This document shows, piece after piece, positions 6,610 to 7,049 of a stretch of 7,049 nt of DNA. A model generated the notes under the pieces. The model made no database searches. It had not been told where the DNA came from and saw nothing but the letters and a program-made list of their open reading frames with translations. The first letter of the stretch is position 1. The number at the start of each line of letters is the position of its first letter. The stretch lies in contig PKXI01000237.1 in the NCBI GenBank assembly GCA_003133425.1, positions 224 through 7,272 of the forward strand, given 5' to 3'. A program made the translations under genes and the position numbers. The DNA comes from Acidobacteriaceae bacterium (lineage in GTDB: Bacteria; Acidobacteriota; Terriglobia; Terriglobales; Acidobacteriaceae).

Positions 6610-7049
6610 CTATTGAGCGGAAGATGTCGCCTTTACGGGGCCCGCGGCTTTCCCTTCCGTGCACGGCTTCTTATTACACAATTCGCCTGTGATCCCTTTG
6701 CCCTCTGTGATGGTGTAGATGCGGTCAACAGCCGGCAGTTTCAGGGTCTCCTTTGTGCCATCGGGCCAATGAATCTCCGCCGTGCCAGCATCTGTCGCAT
6801 CGCCCAGCCCAAAGTGAGGCCGCCGGTCGTTTGCCGAAATATAGCTGCCACTGGCAAGAACATCCTGCCGCATCCGCATGCCATTTGCCTTCAGGTAGAC
6901 CGTGGCGCAGGTTGCATCCCTTGGACTCTTCGGTCCACCTACCAGGCTCATCTCCACCCAGTGGTGATGATCGGGATTCACATTCCGCAGCAACACCGGA
7001 GGGCCATCAATGGGGTTAACAATCACGTCGATCTTTCCGTCGTTGAACA
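6610..7049 (-). CDS. CRTAC1-like protein, C-terminal part (5' end beyond the window)
   Basis: This frame runs into the window edge: the codons before 7026 read FNDGKID, matching the last calcium-loop motif (FNNGKID) of the neighbouring paralogue, so the GTG near 7026 is internal and not a start. The visible 146 codons contain the end of the FG-GAP/VCBS propeller and the whole ASPIC/UnbV domain (PDHHHWVEMSLVGGPKSPRD, GSYISANDRRPHFGLG, EIHWPDGTK). By eye about three quarters of residues in this region equal those of the downstream copy, with no gaps across the domain. Differences include Cys for the conserved Gly in the 'DAVGATV' strand (here DATCATV). The C-terminus again has a Cys-x4-Cys pair (LCNKKPC) followed by a variable, Ala/Lys-rich tail. 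The DNA of the two copies is clearly diverged, so the duplication is not recent. The gene lies 60 bases upstream of its paralogue and probably shares its transcript. Confidence 0.9.
   Translation of the reverse strand, partial: FNDGKIDVIVNPIDGPPVLLRNVNPDHHHWVEMSLVGGPKSPRDATCATVYLKANGMRMRQDVLASGSYISANDRRPHFGLGDATDAGTAEIHWPDGTKETLKLPAVDRIYTITEGKGITGELCNKKPCTEGKAAGPVKATSSAQ

Noticed and set aside
6610..7026. A separate small gene starting at the GTG near 7026
   Set aside because: The frame continues upstream to the window edge with family-matching residues (FNDGKID), so it is the 3' part of a larger CRTAC1-like gene.

Overview
The window looks like an accessory stretch of a soil bacterium, most likely of the Acidobacteriota (Terriglobia). 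This is an inference from gene content: secreted CRTAC1-like proteins (FG-GAP/VCBS propeller plus ASPIC/UnbV) next to a secreted TPR protein, a remnant that looks like a GH127 glycoside hydrolase, and an IS91-associated type of tyrosine recombinase. No rRNA, tRNA or CRISPR array was seen.

Left part (1-2244). On the minus strand is an EamA/DMT-family membrane transporter. Its frame is cut by an amber codon where the family normally has Trp, and in-frame coding sequence (HDKPGLP) continues to the window edge. Diverging from it on the plus strand is the N-terminal half of a tyrosine recombinase with a good ribosome binding site and GTG start. It loses homology just after the first catalytic Arg region. 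About 190 bases of unidentified sequence follow, then the last ~100 codons of what looks like a GH127 (beta-L-arabinofuranosidase-type) hydrolase in another frame. I read this as a recombination scar joining two gene fragments. A short non-coding stretch with small palindromes comes next.

Middle (2245-2926). One intact small gene encodes a cysteine-rich conserved protein with a Tat-like N-terminus and a CxC...CxC...CxxxC C-terminal half. It converges on the next block, and a hairpin lies between the two.

Right part (2927-7049, all minus strand). Three co-directional genes are read right to left: the C-terminal end of a CRTAC1-like protein (5' part outside the window), a complete 641-residue CRTAC1-like paralogue with a TTG start set by a near-perfect Shine-Dalgarno, and a 517-residue secreted TPR protein. 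The spacings (60 and 143 bases) suit a single transcription unit. Both CRTAC1 proteins and the TPR protein carry export signals or domains typical of extracytoplasmic proteins, so a periplasmic or surface system is likely; its biochemical role is not known. The points most worth a second look are the amber-interrupted transporter, the recombinase/GH127 scar and the duplicated CRTAC1-TPR cluster.
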